NCBI GenBank assembly: GCA_021018815.1 | Contig: JAITYX010000074.1 | Span: 2,790,001 to 2,854,000 of the forward strand | Direction of reading: 5' to 3' | DNA: 64,000 bases | From: Talinum fruticosum | Lineage: Eukaryota > Streptophyta > Magnoliopsida > Caryophyllales > Talinaceae | Shown here: positions 22,401 through 31,055 of the stretch, in pieces | Numbering within the stretch: the first letter of the stretch is position 1 | Layout of the letters: each line of letters opens with the position of its first letter | The notes under the pieces: model-generated | Databases searched by the model: none | The model's input: the letters and a program-made list of their open reading frames with translations, nothing else | Told to the model about the DNA's origin: nothing | Position numbers and translations under genes: made by a program

Positions 22401-25400
22401 TGGAACTGTGGCCCATTTTTCTTTTGGACTTTCTAGTTTCCTCTGCTGAATTTCCTCGCTAGTAAGACCAGATCCCAAGAGATTATATTTTTGAGGCTTG
22501 ATGTTCCCAAAGGCTTTTCTATTCCACTTCTTGAGCCTTTCTTTGACATATCTATTCCCCTTCTTGAGCTTCTCTTTGATGTACTTAAGTTTACTACCAG
22601 CAACAACACTGGCATAGCATGCTGAAATTAATAGGATTTTATGAAATTAGAGGCGTGAATATTAAATGAATTGAAGTAACCCTCTAATTCATGTGTATTG
22701 CATGTTTATAGTCTATCAGATACTGACAGGCTCCATTACATGTGACTTCCCCTATGTTAAGTAATCTGGCGGCACAACCTTCTCTGTACTCTGGTGTAGA
22801 TATGTTTTGGAGGGGTTAAGAGATGTTGTCACCATACCTGTAAACCATCCAGAGTCCAGGCTCCAGAGTAGGAAAGTGGCATGGGGAAATTAAATACCCA
22901 ATGTAATGGACTTAAGTTCACGTGGCTGTCGATTTTCAGTGCTTCATATTAGGTTTACTATGTCTTATCATCAGTCTATCACTATTTTTTTTTAATTCTT
23001 CGGTAATGACTTAATTACATTTTTCCTGTACTTGGCTGCTAGTGTTTGAGTGCAAGATGATTTATGTCAAACCTGTCTAGGCCCACTAGGGGCTTCTTTG
23101 AAGGAGGTTGAATAAGCCTAGCATGGAGATATATGTATCTAAGGTGTGTTAAAGATGTGTAGATAAATAAGTATGGCATGGAGATGGTGTACAACGTACA
23201 TATTTTTCAATTGTATATTATATTGGTTATAAATATTCAATGGTCTTACTGCTCATTGCACTTGCTGTGTGTGTACACAGTCACCTTAGGGTACCTTTTA
23301 GACATTTGATAACTCTGAGCTGTGCTCATTGAAGTTACACTTCAACAGGAGAATCACATTTTTAAACTGGCTTCTTCTAATGAATGCAGGCTTTATTTGC
23401 AAGGCTACAACAATTAGCCACTGTAGCCGGTGATGTACTGCTCGGAAAGGAGAAGCTCCAGAAAGTTCTATTGGCAAGATTGACCGAAACCATAGTGATA
23501 TGGTTGTCTCATGAACAAGATTTTTGGGGCGTGTTCGAGGATGAGTCAGTATCATTAAAGCCATGTGGCTTGCAACAGGTTCCTAATTCTTGCTAAGCTT
23601 TGCATTTTAATAAACGAGTCTTACTTTGCTGTGTTCTTATGTGTTCTTGAGTGGGAGAGAGAGTTAATAATTGATATTCCATCCGTCTGAGACCAGTATA
23701 ATTGCATTGGAACTTAAGAACTACAATGTGAGTTGTATTGTATCAAAAAATCAAAAGAAAAAGAAAGAAAAAAAAGTAAAAAATGTGAGTCTCAGATTTT
23801 AAAGCAATGTTATTTGGGATACAATATCTACATGACTATGAGAATACCTTTTGTGTATCTTGCTTTTTTCTTTTAAATAAATAAAATTAAATTCCATTTC
23901 CAAGAAGGTGAGTATGTGTTTTCCTTAATTAGATGGTGAATAAATAATGCATAGCTCATCAAATTGATGTTCAGCTGGACATAACTTCTTTAGACTTTAG
24001 ACGTAGCTCAATTTCTCCTTTCAACCTACCATCCATTCCCTTACATGGCTGCTATTTCTATCATTAAGGTACTCTTCATCAAAGATTGACATCCATGACC
24101 ATAGCAGTGACTTCCAAAATATCTTTACACATGTTTTCTGCAACATATGGTAGACTGTAGACATATACTACATGGCTGAAATAAGTGCAGCATATTGGAT
24201 CATAAATTTGATACCATTTTTTTCCTTTGCACATAAGCAAGTACCCATTTAATATTGTCATAGAATAAGACCATTTAAAAACAATTGGTTTATGGTTTAC
24301 AGCTTGCATTGCAAAACCAACATTAGCAGTAATATGTTTCTTCACCCTCTATATTCTGTGTCTAGTTGGAAGCCTATTGATGTGGCTAGCAAAAAAAAGA
24401 ACCAGAGATTTATGATTTACGGTATAAAAGTACTAGGTAGGAAATAATTGTATTTGATATTTTTAATTCTTTTTTTGGATTTAAATTTAAGGGTATTTTA
24501 TAAACCATATTAGGATTAAGAAAGTAGTATTTTAGGTTTATTAGGATACTGGATTATTTTGCTTCTCATGCTATGTGTTTTTAGGCTATAAATTTCCCTC
24601 TATCACTGTTTTATTGTTAGAGTTGAGTATGGAATAAATTTAAGGAGTGAGTTCTAGAGTGAATCTCCATCAATTTTGTATCATAGTGGGGTTTATGCCA
24701 ACTGCACAACGAAGGCCATCCTTTGGAACTGATTCTGATTTTTTATCTCCTCGAGAAACAATTGTAGTTGTTGTGGAGCAATCCATTCCGAACTATCTGG
24801 CCACCACCTTTTATCCTGGCACAAACACACATCACATCGAACTTTTATCTTACAGCCATGGTGATCAAAGAAGACATACGAAGAAGCCTCCAAGGTCTTG
24901 ATGCTAACTTGGATCTTTTTTCTTAAAATCTTATCAAGAAACCAAGCCAAACATCATCAAGCCATCGATTATATAAGTCAAATCACTGGTAGACAGGTAC
25001 ATGCGTTAGTGCTTTTTGGACAAACTTAATAAGAATACCAAAAGGATGCTACACGGAGGACCAGAAGCTTCCCCAGGTAAACATGCTGGACTGAAAGAAC
25101 AATATGGTCAAGCCTATTGGTGAAGCAAAAGTGGAAGAGATTGACGAAATGTTTAAGGCTTCTTATATCAAATCCTGAAGAGGCATATGCTGAAGGACTA
25201 GAGCTCAAGGTCTCTACTAATGCAGTCCTTGAACTGAATGAAGTTTTGAAAACTAACAATGTTCTTAAGATTGAATAGAACATAGTAAAGTCTTAATTTG
25301 ACGAGTTGGCCATTGACAATTTCTTTGATAATTATACGGACTTCTCGTTCATTCCAACCAAATATACTATGAAAAAGGGAGAGAAAAGCAATTAATAAGG

Positions 25401-26323
25401 ACAGATTGGTAAATTAGTCATTAATATGTCATTGAAATTGTAAAGTGACAAATATTGTGAAATGAAAAAGTTAGTTAAATGACATATAGTGTGAAACAAA
25501 GGAGTAGCTAATATAACTCCCCTTGGAGTTGATAAATAAGAGAATAGAGTAATAACGAATAGGGTATCCTCCCTTCATATTTTCCTGGAAAAGATTTGTG
25601 GAACAGGGGTGCTGGGAGTAAGTACCTTTATAGTTTATACATACCCGTTTATTCTAGAAGATAATCTTTGGTCGTTGCAGTTGATTCTCGATATGCACTT
25701 CACCGTTGAAATCGCGCGCTTTGCGGGCTATTCGTCACGGAATGTTCTGCAGCAAGCATCTGAAATTATTACTCGTGCGGTCAAAACCTTTTCTGTAAGA
25801 GGCATTGATCCACAGAGGTATTCCTTCTTCCACAGTATCTTATTGTGATGATTACATTTTTGGGGGTTCAAATGAGCCACAAATAGTAGTACAATACAAT
25901 TAAAATACAATGAAGGAGGGTGGGGGGGCAATGGAACTTGAAACCTCTTGTACCTACTGGGCCAAGATATTATTGGCTTTTGTGATGCTTACATACAATT
26001 GATCTCTTATTAACTTTCTACAATTTGACAGCACACTTCCTGAGGACGAATGGTTTTCCAATGCTGCAAAAGCATCAATAAACAAGCTTTTGCTGGGAGC
26101 ATCAGGGTCAGAAGCATCAGAACCAGAAGAAGAGCCTATTTATGTCCGCCACCACCTGGCCTCTGTAGTACCAGAACCAGAGGAAGAACCTGATTATACA
26201 CATCTGCACCTGACCTCAGATTCTGAGGATACAATTTCATGCTCATCAACTGTAGACTCCTTCCATTCTTTTGTCTCAGCGGAAATGGAAGATCTTGAAA
26301 GCCCTTCTGATCCTGACCCCTGA
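7325..26323 (+). CDS. EXO84C: Exocyst complex component EXO84C (seven coding exons; two frame breaks)
   Basis: EXO84 is a subunit of the eight-part exocyst that tethers secretory vesicles to the plasma membrane before SNARE fusion; EXO84C is one of three plant paralogue groups. Exons 7325-7420, 9128-9222, 10006-11039, 12615-13138, 23390-23578, 25681-25817 and 26032-26323 join with GT-AG introns and consistent phases to about 788 codons, close to the roughly 770 residues known for the family. The N-terminus [10 protein letters not shown], the segment [13 protein letters not shown], the coiled-coil-like [12 protein letters not shown] region and the [14 protein letters not shown] block are the family signatures. 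The acidic C-terminus contains a duplicated EPEEEP motif. Exon 3 carries one extra base near the C run 10939-10943 and exon 4 lacks one base near 13046-13048. Read literally, the frame stops at 10994. These are either assembly errors or real lesions. Introns 1 and 4 carry repeats; intron 4 is 10,251 bp. Confidence 0.93.
8035..8110 (+). mobile_element. Possible tRNA-derived SINE relic in intron 1
   Basis: GCTCAAGTGATATGAGC near 8040 resembles an A box within a tRNA-like stem. About 40 nt later GTTGTCTATTCCTCGAAATTC resembles a degraded B box. No clear 3' tail or target duplication is visible. The rest of intron 1 (7421-9127) contains nothing I recognise. Confidence 0.25.
9128..9222 (+). CDS. 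EXO84C: EXO84C exon 2
   Basis: Ninety-five bases from acceptor TGAAG to donor AG|GTACTA encode [20 protein letters not shown] followed by [12 protein letters not shown], the conserved Vps51/EXO84 N-terminal helix region. The last codon (AG|A) is split across intron 2. Confidence 0.88.
10006..11039 (+). CDS. EXO84C: EXO84C exon 3 (contains +1 frame break)
   Basis: Long exon from acceptor CTCAG to donor TTGAAG|GTAAG. It encodes the coiled-coil [12 protein letters not shown], then most of the helical body including the [20 protein letters not shown] and [13 protein letters not shown] segments. The literal frame stops at TAG 10992-10994. The downstream protein ([17 protein letters not shown], then KFIVILK up to the donor) continues in the next frame, so one base too many is present at or near the five-C run 10939-10943. 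Exon length 1034 is one more than the phase-correct value, which agrees. Confidence 0.85.
11040..12614 (+). other. EXO84C: EXO84C intron 3
   Basis: AT-rich, 1,575 bp, donor GTAAG and acceptor AATGTAG. I see no gene, clear transposon end or RNA structure in it. Confidence 0.7.
12615..13138 (+). CDS. EXO84C: EXO84C exon 4 (contains -1 frame break)
   Basis: Starts [20 protein letters not shown] after acceptor TGTAG and ends at CCATTCCAG|GTGACA. The segments [20 protein letters not shown] and FIYSREG are family-typical. After YSREG the literal frame gives unrelated sequence, while the frame that ends [11 protein letters not shown], directly joining exon 5 ALFARLQQL, is reached only if one base is missing at the GGG/AAA junction 13046-13051. 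Length 524 is one short of a multiple of three, consistent with the loss. Confidence 0.85.
13225..13693 (+). repeat. 5' LTR
   Basis: Begins TGATGGA and ends TCTATCA (TG..CA). It is homologous to 19668-20073 through the shared blocks TTAGGAAATTTATGTGG, CTTAAGTCCCCAACTCTTTT and GAGTCTTGTAGAGGACATCA. It is about 60 bp longer than the 3' LTR because a GGGGAAGGAGTTTT-type internal repeat is present in more copies. A GCTATAAATTAGG TATA-like segment at 13510-13522 marks the likely promoter. Confidence 0.9.
13697..13708 (+). other. Primer-binding site (tRNA-iMet type)
   Basis: TGGTGTCAGAGC lies three bases after the 5' LTR. It matches, with one change, the TGGTATCAGAGC complement of the 3' end of plant initiator tRNA-Met, used by many plant LTR elements to prime minus-strand DNA. 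Confidence 0.85.
13812..14055 (+). repeat. Degenerate ACATAAACGA tandem repeat in the element leader
   Basis: About 240 bp made of irregular repeats of (G)AACATAAA / CGAACATAAA. The Phe/Val/Leu-rich frames on the minus strand are translations of this repeat and are not genes. It lies between the primer-binding site and gag. Confidence 0.85.
15120..16063 (+). pseudogene. gag of the gypsy element (broken)
   Basis: The retrotransposon gag core is visible from about 15283 as [19 protein letters not shown] and DHLEDYFEF. After a frame break it continues as [15 protein letters not shown] with [16 protein letters not shown] basic linker follows from 15791. [12 protein letters not shown] stretch stands where a CCHC knuckle is expected, but the motif is lost. 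Several stops and frame changes make it non-functional. The product would have formed the element's intracellular capsid. Confidence 0.8.
16244..16478. other. Mosaic plastid DNA insertion (NUPT): rpl36 joined to 23S rRNA
   Basis: Two plastid pieces that are not neighbours in the plastid genome are fused here. 16287-16377 read on the minus strand is the 3' end and part of the body of plastid rpl36: codons for ASVRKICEK, then after a small internal deletion RIIVIC and NPKHKQRQG followed by a stop. 16244-16286 would be the spacer beyond the rpl36 stop. From 16378 the plus strand is 23S rRNA-like: GGTGGAAGGCGAA, then CTCTGGAAGAG, AGAATTCTAACCTTGTGTC and GACCTACGGG. The insert exactly fills the gap in the protease coding sequence, as expected for filler DNA at a repaired double-strand break. 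Confidence 0.82.
16287..16377 (-). pseudogene. rpl36: Plastid rpl36 fragment
   Basis: On the minus strand the codons give ASVRKICEK and, after about a dozen missing bases and one in-frame stop, [18 protein letters not shown]. This is the very conserved 37-residue plastid ribosomal protein L36, whose cysteines bind zinc. The start codon and second Cys block are missing, so it is non-functional nuclear plastid DNA. Confidence 0.8.
16378..16479 (+). pseudogene. rrn23: Plastid 23S rRNA (rrn23) fragment
   Basis: About 100 bp matching a plastid-type large-subunit rRNA segment by the ordered words AGGTGGAAGGCGAA, CGAGCCATC, GTGAGATACC, CTCTGGAAGAG, GAATTCTAACCTTGTGTC and GGACCTACGGG. A few C/T and G/A differences suggest decay after transfer. 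It is far too short to be an rRNA gene. Confidence 0.8.
16970..17590 (+). pseudogene. Reverse transcriptase of the gypsy element (broken)
   Basis: RT blocks in order: [80 protein letters not shown], and the catalytic block [19 protein letters not shown]. The YFDD metal-binding motif is intact, but frame changes near 17090, 17200-17280 and 17490 break the polyprotein. Confidence 0.9.
17600..18230 (+). pseudogene. RT connection and RNase H of the gypsy element (broken)
   Basis: [20 protein letters not shown] and [12 protein letters not shown] form the RT thumb/connection. [28 protein letters not shown], then TYEKEFYAL and [13 protein letters not shown] form the Ty3-type RNase H with its acidic residues. 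A frame break at about 17880 separates the two halves, and a stop interrupts the end near 18155. Confidence 0.88.
18290..19440 (+). pseudogene. Integrase and C-terminal tail of the gypsy element (broken)
   Basis: The zinc-binding H2C2 region is seen around [20 protein letters not shown], with a short local duplication of the CGATGGAGGCCTTA sequence near 18424 and 18519. The DDE core follows: [13 protein letters not shown], then [31 protein letters not shown], and [13 protein letters not shown]. The residues expected before EVVN are deleted. The tail has RILPERFP and, after frame breaks, [20 protein letters not shown]. Many stops. Confidence 0.85.
19657..19667 (+). other. Polypurine tract
   Basis: CCGGGAAGAAA lies immediately upstream of the 3' LTR, the position and composition of a plus-strand priming tract. 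Confidence 0.65.
19668..20073 (+). repeat. 3' LTR
   Basis: TGATGGACTTAC to TCTATCA, homologous to the 5' LTR over its length with scattered substitutions and fewer internal GGGGAAGGAG repeats. Followed by CATCG, a possible degraded target duplication. Confidence 0.9.
20540..21199 (-). pseudogene. L1-type LINE RT fragment, copy 1
   Basis: Minus-strand sequence contains [44 protein letters not shown] and [20 protein letters not shown]. This is the ORF2 linker into the first RT block of plant L1 elements. It is truncated at both ends and frame-broken. Confidence 0.8.
21845..22616 (-). pseudogene. L1-type LINE RT fragment, copy 2
   Basis: Same region as copy 1: [13 protein letters not shown] start, [39 protein letters not shown], then [20 protein letters not shown] and [20 protein letters not shown], ending FRPSSLV. 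These are RT blocks just before the catalytic core. No FADD box, so truncated. Confidence 0.82.
23390..23578 (+). CDS. EXO84C: EXO84C exon 5
   Basis: Sixty-three codons, phase 0 at both ends. Encodes [34 protein letters not shown] and the ...CGLQQ end, the most conserved part of the C-terminal EXO84 helical domain. Confidence 0.92.
23579..25680 (+). other. EXO84C: EXO84C intron 5
   Basis: Donor GTTCCT after CAACAG is non-consensus at +3 to +6 but keeps GT; the acceptor GTCGTTGCAG is strong. The intron is AT-rich and contains a probable LTR-element remnant (next entry). Confidence 0.75.
24400..25300 (+). mobile_element. Probable truncated LTR-retrotransposon remnant in intron 5
   Basis: 24420-24675 has the look of an LTR (TAGGAAATAATTGTATTTG; a TATAAATTTCCCTC segment near 24587). 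It is followed by TTTTGTATCATAGTGGGG near 24676, a degraded form of the TTGGTATCAGAGYGGG sequence found at LTR/primer-binding junctions. A frame with [15 protein letters not shown] starts 17 nt later. No second LTR was found, so this is a relic and the call is tentative. Confidence 0.4.
25681..25817 (+). CDS. EXO84C: EXO84C exon 6
   Basis: Encodes [20 protein letters not shown] and [20 protein letters not shown]. It begins in phase 0 after TTGCAG and ends in a split codon AG|C, giving Ser. Confidence 0.92.
26032..26323 (+). CDS. EXO84C: EXO84C exon 7 (C-terminus)
   Basis: Encodes [20 protein letters not shown] followed by an acidic tail with two similar blocks ([17 protein letters not shown] and [17 protein letters not shown]). 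It ends in the Ser-rich [15 protein letters not shown] and TGA at 26321-26323. Some 40 residues of the tail are a tandem duplication of one block. Confidence 0.92.
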
Positions 26324-26600
26324 ATTTTGACAAATATATTTGCTGTATATGGAACCAGTCTATTGTATCTTAACATAGAGTACATTGGTGAACGTGTGCA
26401 CCATGTCCATGTGTATCAGTGTTTTGCTAAAATGATATGAACTCGGCCTAGGAGAGGATTGTGTTGTGTATTCCTGGAGGTTCAACTTGAAGTTTAGGAT
26501 TGAGCATATTATGTTTTGTATTATTTCTTCAACTTGGATATAATATTTAGTCATGCCATTCAAGTGGAAAGTTTTGATTGTACTTTTTAACCAAATAGTC
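26324..26600 (+). other. EXO84C: Probable EXO84C 3' UTR
   Basis: AT-rich sequence after the stop codon. No AATAAA is present; weak signals such as ATAATATTTAG near 26540 could serve. The end is not definable. Confidence 0.4.
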
Positions 26601-26622
26601 AGGATATCGTCCTTCAGAGGTC

Positions 26623-26678
26623 AGACAAACATCAGAAAAGGTCATAGTGAAGACAAACATCAGAAAAGGTCATAGTGA
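26623..26678. repeat. 28-bp tandem duplication
   Basis: AGACAAACATCAGAAAAGGT plus CATAGTGA is repeated twice in direct contact (26623-26650 and 26651-26678) without change. Confidence 0.9.
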
Positions 26679-26689
26679 ACTTTGTTCTG

Positions 26690-29400
26690 TAAGTGAACAA
26701 ACGTGAGAGAGTACATAGAATGAGAAATTATCTCATGGCATCAGAGTTTGAGATGGGGAGCTGATGACGAACATGGCAATTTGGGTGAGATCATGATTGT
26801 ACGTAGGGCTAGAGAACGGATTGGTTTAGGTTGACCAATTTATGATCGTGCTAACTTTGTTTTGATCTTTTAAAACAACTTCTGAATTACTCAAAAATAG
26901 AAAATAACATTTTTTTACACTGAAATAGCTGGCTTATCCCGGAATTTCAGTTGGACGTCTCCTTTGAGTACACTATAAAGCAAACCATAAACAAATCTAC
27001 CAAAATTGGACTTTTAAAATTATCCCTGAAAAAAGTGAAGAAAAGACAAGAAACGCAAAAGATGAGAAACAAAAATAAATTTATTTGCTAGCAAAAACTA
27101 AAGAAAATCGGAATTGCGAGAAGAGTAATTGAATATTTTTGGGGCTATTTGCATCATCACATTAATAACACTATTTGCATCCTAATCTTGTAAAGATTGT
27201 AGCAAATCGGAATTTTCTTTTTTTGGGGCTACTAATATGCCTCAGATGAAAAAAATTCCATATTCCTCTCACTAGCTTATTTTACCACAAGTTGTCGACT
27301 CTTTTTTAGAGTAATTGACTTTTTTTTTTTTTATACCTTGAGTTATATTGTTGACTTTTTTTTTTTTTATTTACCTTCAGGTATTCGAAATAATTTTTAG
27401 ATATCCTCATATTGCTATGTTGTGATATCTTACTCCTGAAACGACCATGTTATCCTCTCCATTTTTATTTTTTATTTTTAAAACAAAAAGCTTATCCTTC
27501 GAAATTTGTCACCCACAACTCACCACCATAAGCACCTCCCAACAACAATTAGCAGAGGTGGTTTTCAAAAAATAAAAACCCAAACAGCGGTTATTTTCAT
27601 CGATCTCCAACACTCACAAAAATAACTAAAGCAAATCAAGTGTCCATTTTCTTAAATTGTCCACATTAGAAATATTTAATTTTGCCACTTGCAAAACTAA
27701 TTGGCCGGAAAAAATTGGAGGCTTGATGCACAAAGAGGTGAAAAAATAAAGCTGAGCTGAGGGTACAATTGTTGTTGTAAAATCAATATTACAGATGGAG
27801 GTAGAAAATTTATTTAAGGGTGTCTCTTTTTTAATATTCTTGAATTTTATAAGTATTAGTTATTTTTATGGATATTTTTTGATAATTTTATGAATTTTTA
27901 AAAAATTTTACTCATAAATTGTAACAAATTTTTGTGCTAACAATATCCTGGGACTCCGTTGATAATAATAGAGCTCCGCTACTAACCTATATACTATAAT
28001 ATTATTAATAGAGGGTTACCTAAAAATTAATTCAGATATATGCAGTCAAAAAAATCAATACTATACCTCAAGGTACAAAGAAGACCTTTCAATCTCTGCC
28101 TTCTCTTTCTTAATCACTAAAAACATTTACACGCTAGCGATATTTGTGCAAAATTTTGAAATTTAAAATTGTTATAAAAAATTTATACAAAAATTACTAC
28201 CTATTAAAAAAGTATTCTATTATACATAAAAAGTTGACTTCTTGTACACTAATAGTATGATCTAATACACATAAAGTTGATCAAGAAAATTAAAACTAAC
28301 ATTTATATGTGGCTTTTTTATTAAAAAGAATATGTAGAAAACGTTGTGTTGGAAAGGAAAACAAGGAAAAGAAAAGGGCATACAGAAAAATAAAAACAAG
28401 AAAAGATGTCATGCTGATGTTTGTGTACACGAGTGAGGTGCGTGGTACATATGAGAGTGCGCAACATACTGTCCTCCGAAGAAAAAGACGGTAAAATTTT
28501 CCCGTGGAAATTCTTATATCTATTTGAGAGCATGTAGTCTAAAGGTTTACGTTATTATGTTTGGCTCACAAAAACCCTCTTATTTTCGATTTCGTCCAAC
28601 CATTTATTCATATATATTATGGAAGTATAAACTCCGAGGTATATAATAGATGTGTTAGCTCTTGTAACTAACAAATTTCATATAACTGCAAGATACGGAG
28701 GTCACTGTGAGCAGGAAGCAAACCCATAAAAGCCCCCAACAGAAGGAAGAAAAAAGCAGCTAAATTAGAAATTTTTCAATCAGGCTAATGTGTTCTGCAA
28801 GAAAATTCCATCTTCCCACCAGAAGCAAGAGAAGCTTGGTGGCTGTCATTGTTTTAATTTTGGTTTTGGGGGGAGTGGGGGCACAAAACTCATTCATAGT
28901 TTTTATGCATTTTGGTTTTAACTGTTTTCACGTTCCTTTATAAGCCCCATATCATTCTCCCATTCGAGTTAACTCTTCATAAAGTAAATTTCTTGGACTT
29001 CAGAGACTTGAAATATTTGATACTGTTGGAAAGGTTTATATCGAAATGAACATGAATGCCAAAAACTTAAACCAATGAGCAAAATCAGAATTTCTGAAGG
29101 ATTCAATTAGGCACTCCCATACTTATATTAGGCCAATATGGGTTAAATCTATATGTGGGCCTGCTTTTATTTTTCCCCCATAATAATATTATAAAGAAAA
29201 ATGCAATGGCTATTACCTAGCTAGGCACGATTTCAGTTCAATCAGGATCAATTCAAAAAGTTTGAATTGGGTTTGCTTAAGATCGTTTTAGCCAAGCAGA
29301 TAGTACAGGTGAGTTTTCCAGTCTGATGATGATTATTTATGCATATATTTTTTATGTTTTAGTACAGGTGGATGAATAAGCATGAGTTTGATTGTTTGAT
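26690..29400. other. AT-rich intergenic DNA, no gene seen
   Basis: Highly AT-rich with poly-T runs at 27323 and 27357. No coding frame longer than about 60 codons looks protein-like. I see no paired transposon ends here. Confidence 0.6.
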
Positions 29401-29432
29401 CATCATTTGACCAGTTGCAACGAAAGTCTTGC

Positions 29433-29603
29433 TTTTGGCTCATGAGAAGGCATCTAAATCTCACAAAGTCGAAAAAGGGAAAAGAGGATGCTGACCCATC
29501 AGTAAGGAGGATTGAGGCTTTTAAGGAAGAGAATTATAAGAAACAGATTCCTCAACTGGATTGTCCTCTAGTATATGCTTTGCCTTTCCCTAGCATAATC
29601 TGA
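29433..29603 (+). pseudogene. Relic of a short 3'-terminal exon, copy 1
   Basis: After a possible acceptor (CATTTGACCAG) the DNA encodes ASKSHKVEKGK then, one base out of frame, EDADPSVRRIEAFKEENYKK and a stop near 29601. A second copy lies at 38966-39134 in the same orientation. I do not recognise the parent protein. The pair brackets the MIR399 array. Confidence 0.5.
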
Positions 29604-30641
29604 AATCAAGGCACAAGTTACATGGCATAATGTCAGATTCTCAAATCTTTTGGTAACTCAAACAAGCACAACGAGAGTAAGACTACAGAAGTAGGATCAG
29701 AGTAATCTAGACCGTCAATATTCTTCACTATAACAGAGAACATCAGTGCTGTTTTCTGCGTACATATTCTGAATGAAAGCTGAAAGCAAAGGCCCAAATA
29801 TATGAACCCATGCCCGATAAACTTTTCAGTCTTTTCTGAACATGAGGCATATTTTCCAGGATTACAAGTGCCTCGAGGGATCCTTTCTTGCTCGAGAGTT
29901 TTCTGTAAGCAACAATATTAATAGGAAAAGAAAGGTTTCAGTCAGTCAGTCAAAATAGGAGAATGTGCAAGGAAATTAATCTGTGTGGTTATATGTAAAA
30001 CAATTCTCATGCTTTTCCTTGATTAAGAAGAAAAGAAGAACAGGCAGCCATCAATTCATTACACAATAGTCTATGTGTAATCCAGAATTAATCATTGATG
30101 GGGGGAATAGTTGAGTAAATAGTTTCTCACAAGAGATTTAGATATTGAGTTGCATGGAAAGGACGGAAAAGATGGGGAAGATGTCATCTGTAATGACTAA
30201 ATTTGGTGCATGCAATTGAACTCCAGATATGAATTAATATCGAACTGGCCTTCCGCGAACCAACCAGAAGTTCATGGATCCAACTTTCTCTTCTTCAAAC
30301 CATGCTTAAGAGTGCATTCTTAAATATCATGATAGGATCTTTTCCTGCATGTTAGGTGAAAGTTGAATGCGATTATTACATGAATTCTCTTTAGAGAAAA
30401 GTAAAACCCAAGCAAATCATATGGGGGTCGAGACTGAAATCAAATTCAAAAGAAACAAAGCAAAATATATTAAGAAGAAAGGTTTCTCCGTGGATATTTA
30501 CTAGAAGATGGGGAGCATGCCATCTGTAATTATCAAATTTGATGCATGCAAGAGAACTCAGGAAATGGACTAATCCGAACCAACTAAAAGTCAAGTGATC
30601 TAACTTTCTATGAGTTAATTCAGCGAATCTGAGTGAAGGGT

Positions 30642-30945
30642 GCAAAATTAGTTTCACAGATCACATTATAACAGAGAAATGGAAAGACTAGGATGCACCA
30701 GAAGTGTGATAGTGTTTTGGCAAAGTTCTTGGGCATAAACTTGCACAGACCACCAACCTTCTGCAGCAGAAATAAAGACAATATAGCTAGTAAAACCAAT
30801 GCAAAATTAGTGTCATGAATCACATTATAGCTAGTAGAAAAAGAAACACTAAGATGCACCAACAGTGTGACAATGTTTCACCTAAGTGCTTGGGTATCGA
30901 CTTGCACAGACCACCACCCTTCTACAGAAGAAACAAAGACAATAA
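30642..30945. repeat. 159-bp tandem duplication upstream of the first MIR399-like hairpin
   Basis: Two adjacent copies begin GCAAAATTAG at 30642 and 30801. They share CTTGCACAGACCACCA and GAAATAAAGACAATA-type blocks with moderate divergence. Confidence 0.75.
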
Positions 30946-30959
30946 GAGGTGATTGCATG

Positions 30960-31055
30960 GCTGGATTGCTGGGCAAATCTCCTTTGGCAGTAAACCTACA
31001 GTCTTTCAGAAAGTGGTCAACTGCCAATGGAGTGATTGCCCTGTAATACACCCAT
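30960..31055 (+). ncRNA. MIR399: MIR399-like hairpin 1 (divergent 3' arm)
   Basis: The 5' arm GGGCAAATCTCCTTTGGCAG (30971-30990) pairs with CTGCCAATGGAGTGATTGCC (31021-31040) plus CTG across a loop of about 30 nt. The mature position would be 31022-31043, 22 nt, reading TGCCAATGGAGTGATTGCC. It has an A-to-T change at position 7 and one extra base compared with canonical miR399, while the 5' arm still complements a canonical miR399. No P1BS or clear TATA is seen in the usual upstream module. A GCATATTC motif lies 90 bp downstream at 31138-31145. It may be a decaying or changed copy. Confidence 0.6.

Larger units (their letters stand above)
20160..22616. repeat. Large direct duplication carrying LINE fragments (intron 4)
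   Basis: Copy 1 (about 20160-21200) and copy 2 (about 21236-22616) share long blocks: AATGTTTGTAAATATAG then GCATGATGCTGTAGATTGAG; AGCATATTCGTGGTTGTTGT; TTTCACAACCTTTTGGATGT; and CCTATGGAAGAATTTAGTATTA-type sequence. Copy 2 contains about 235 bp (21480-21715) absent from copy 1, and about 70 extra bp near 22380-22440. The duplication post-dates insertion of the LINE piece, since both copies have it. Confidence 0.85.
13139..23389 (+). other. EXO84C: EXO84C giant intron 4 (10,251 bp)
   Basis: Donor GTGACA and acceptor GAATGCAG. It holds an LTR retrotransposon in sense orientation and a duplicated LINE fragment in antisense orientation, listed separately. About 22.6-23.39 kb is ordinary AT-rich intron sequence. 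Confidence 0.85.

Noticed and set aside
30391..30862. Two minus-strand frames of 80-88 codons
   Set aside because: They fall on the 159-bp tandem repeat and its flank and have no protein-like pattern.
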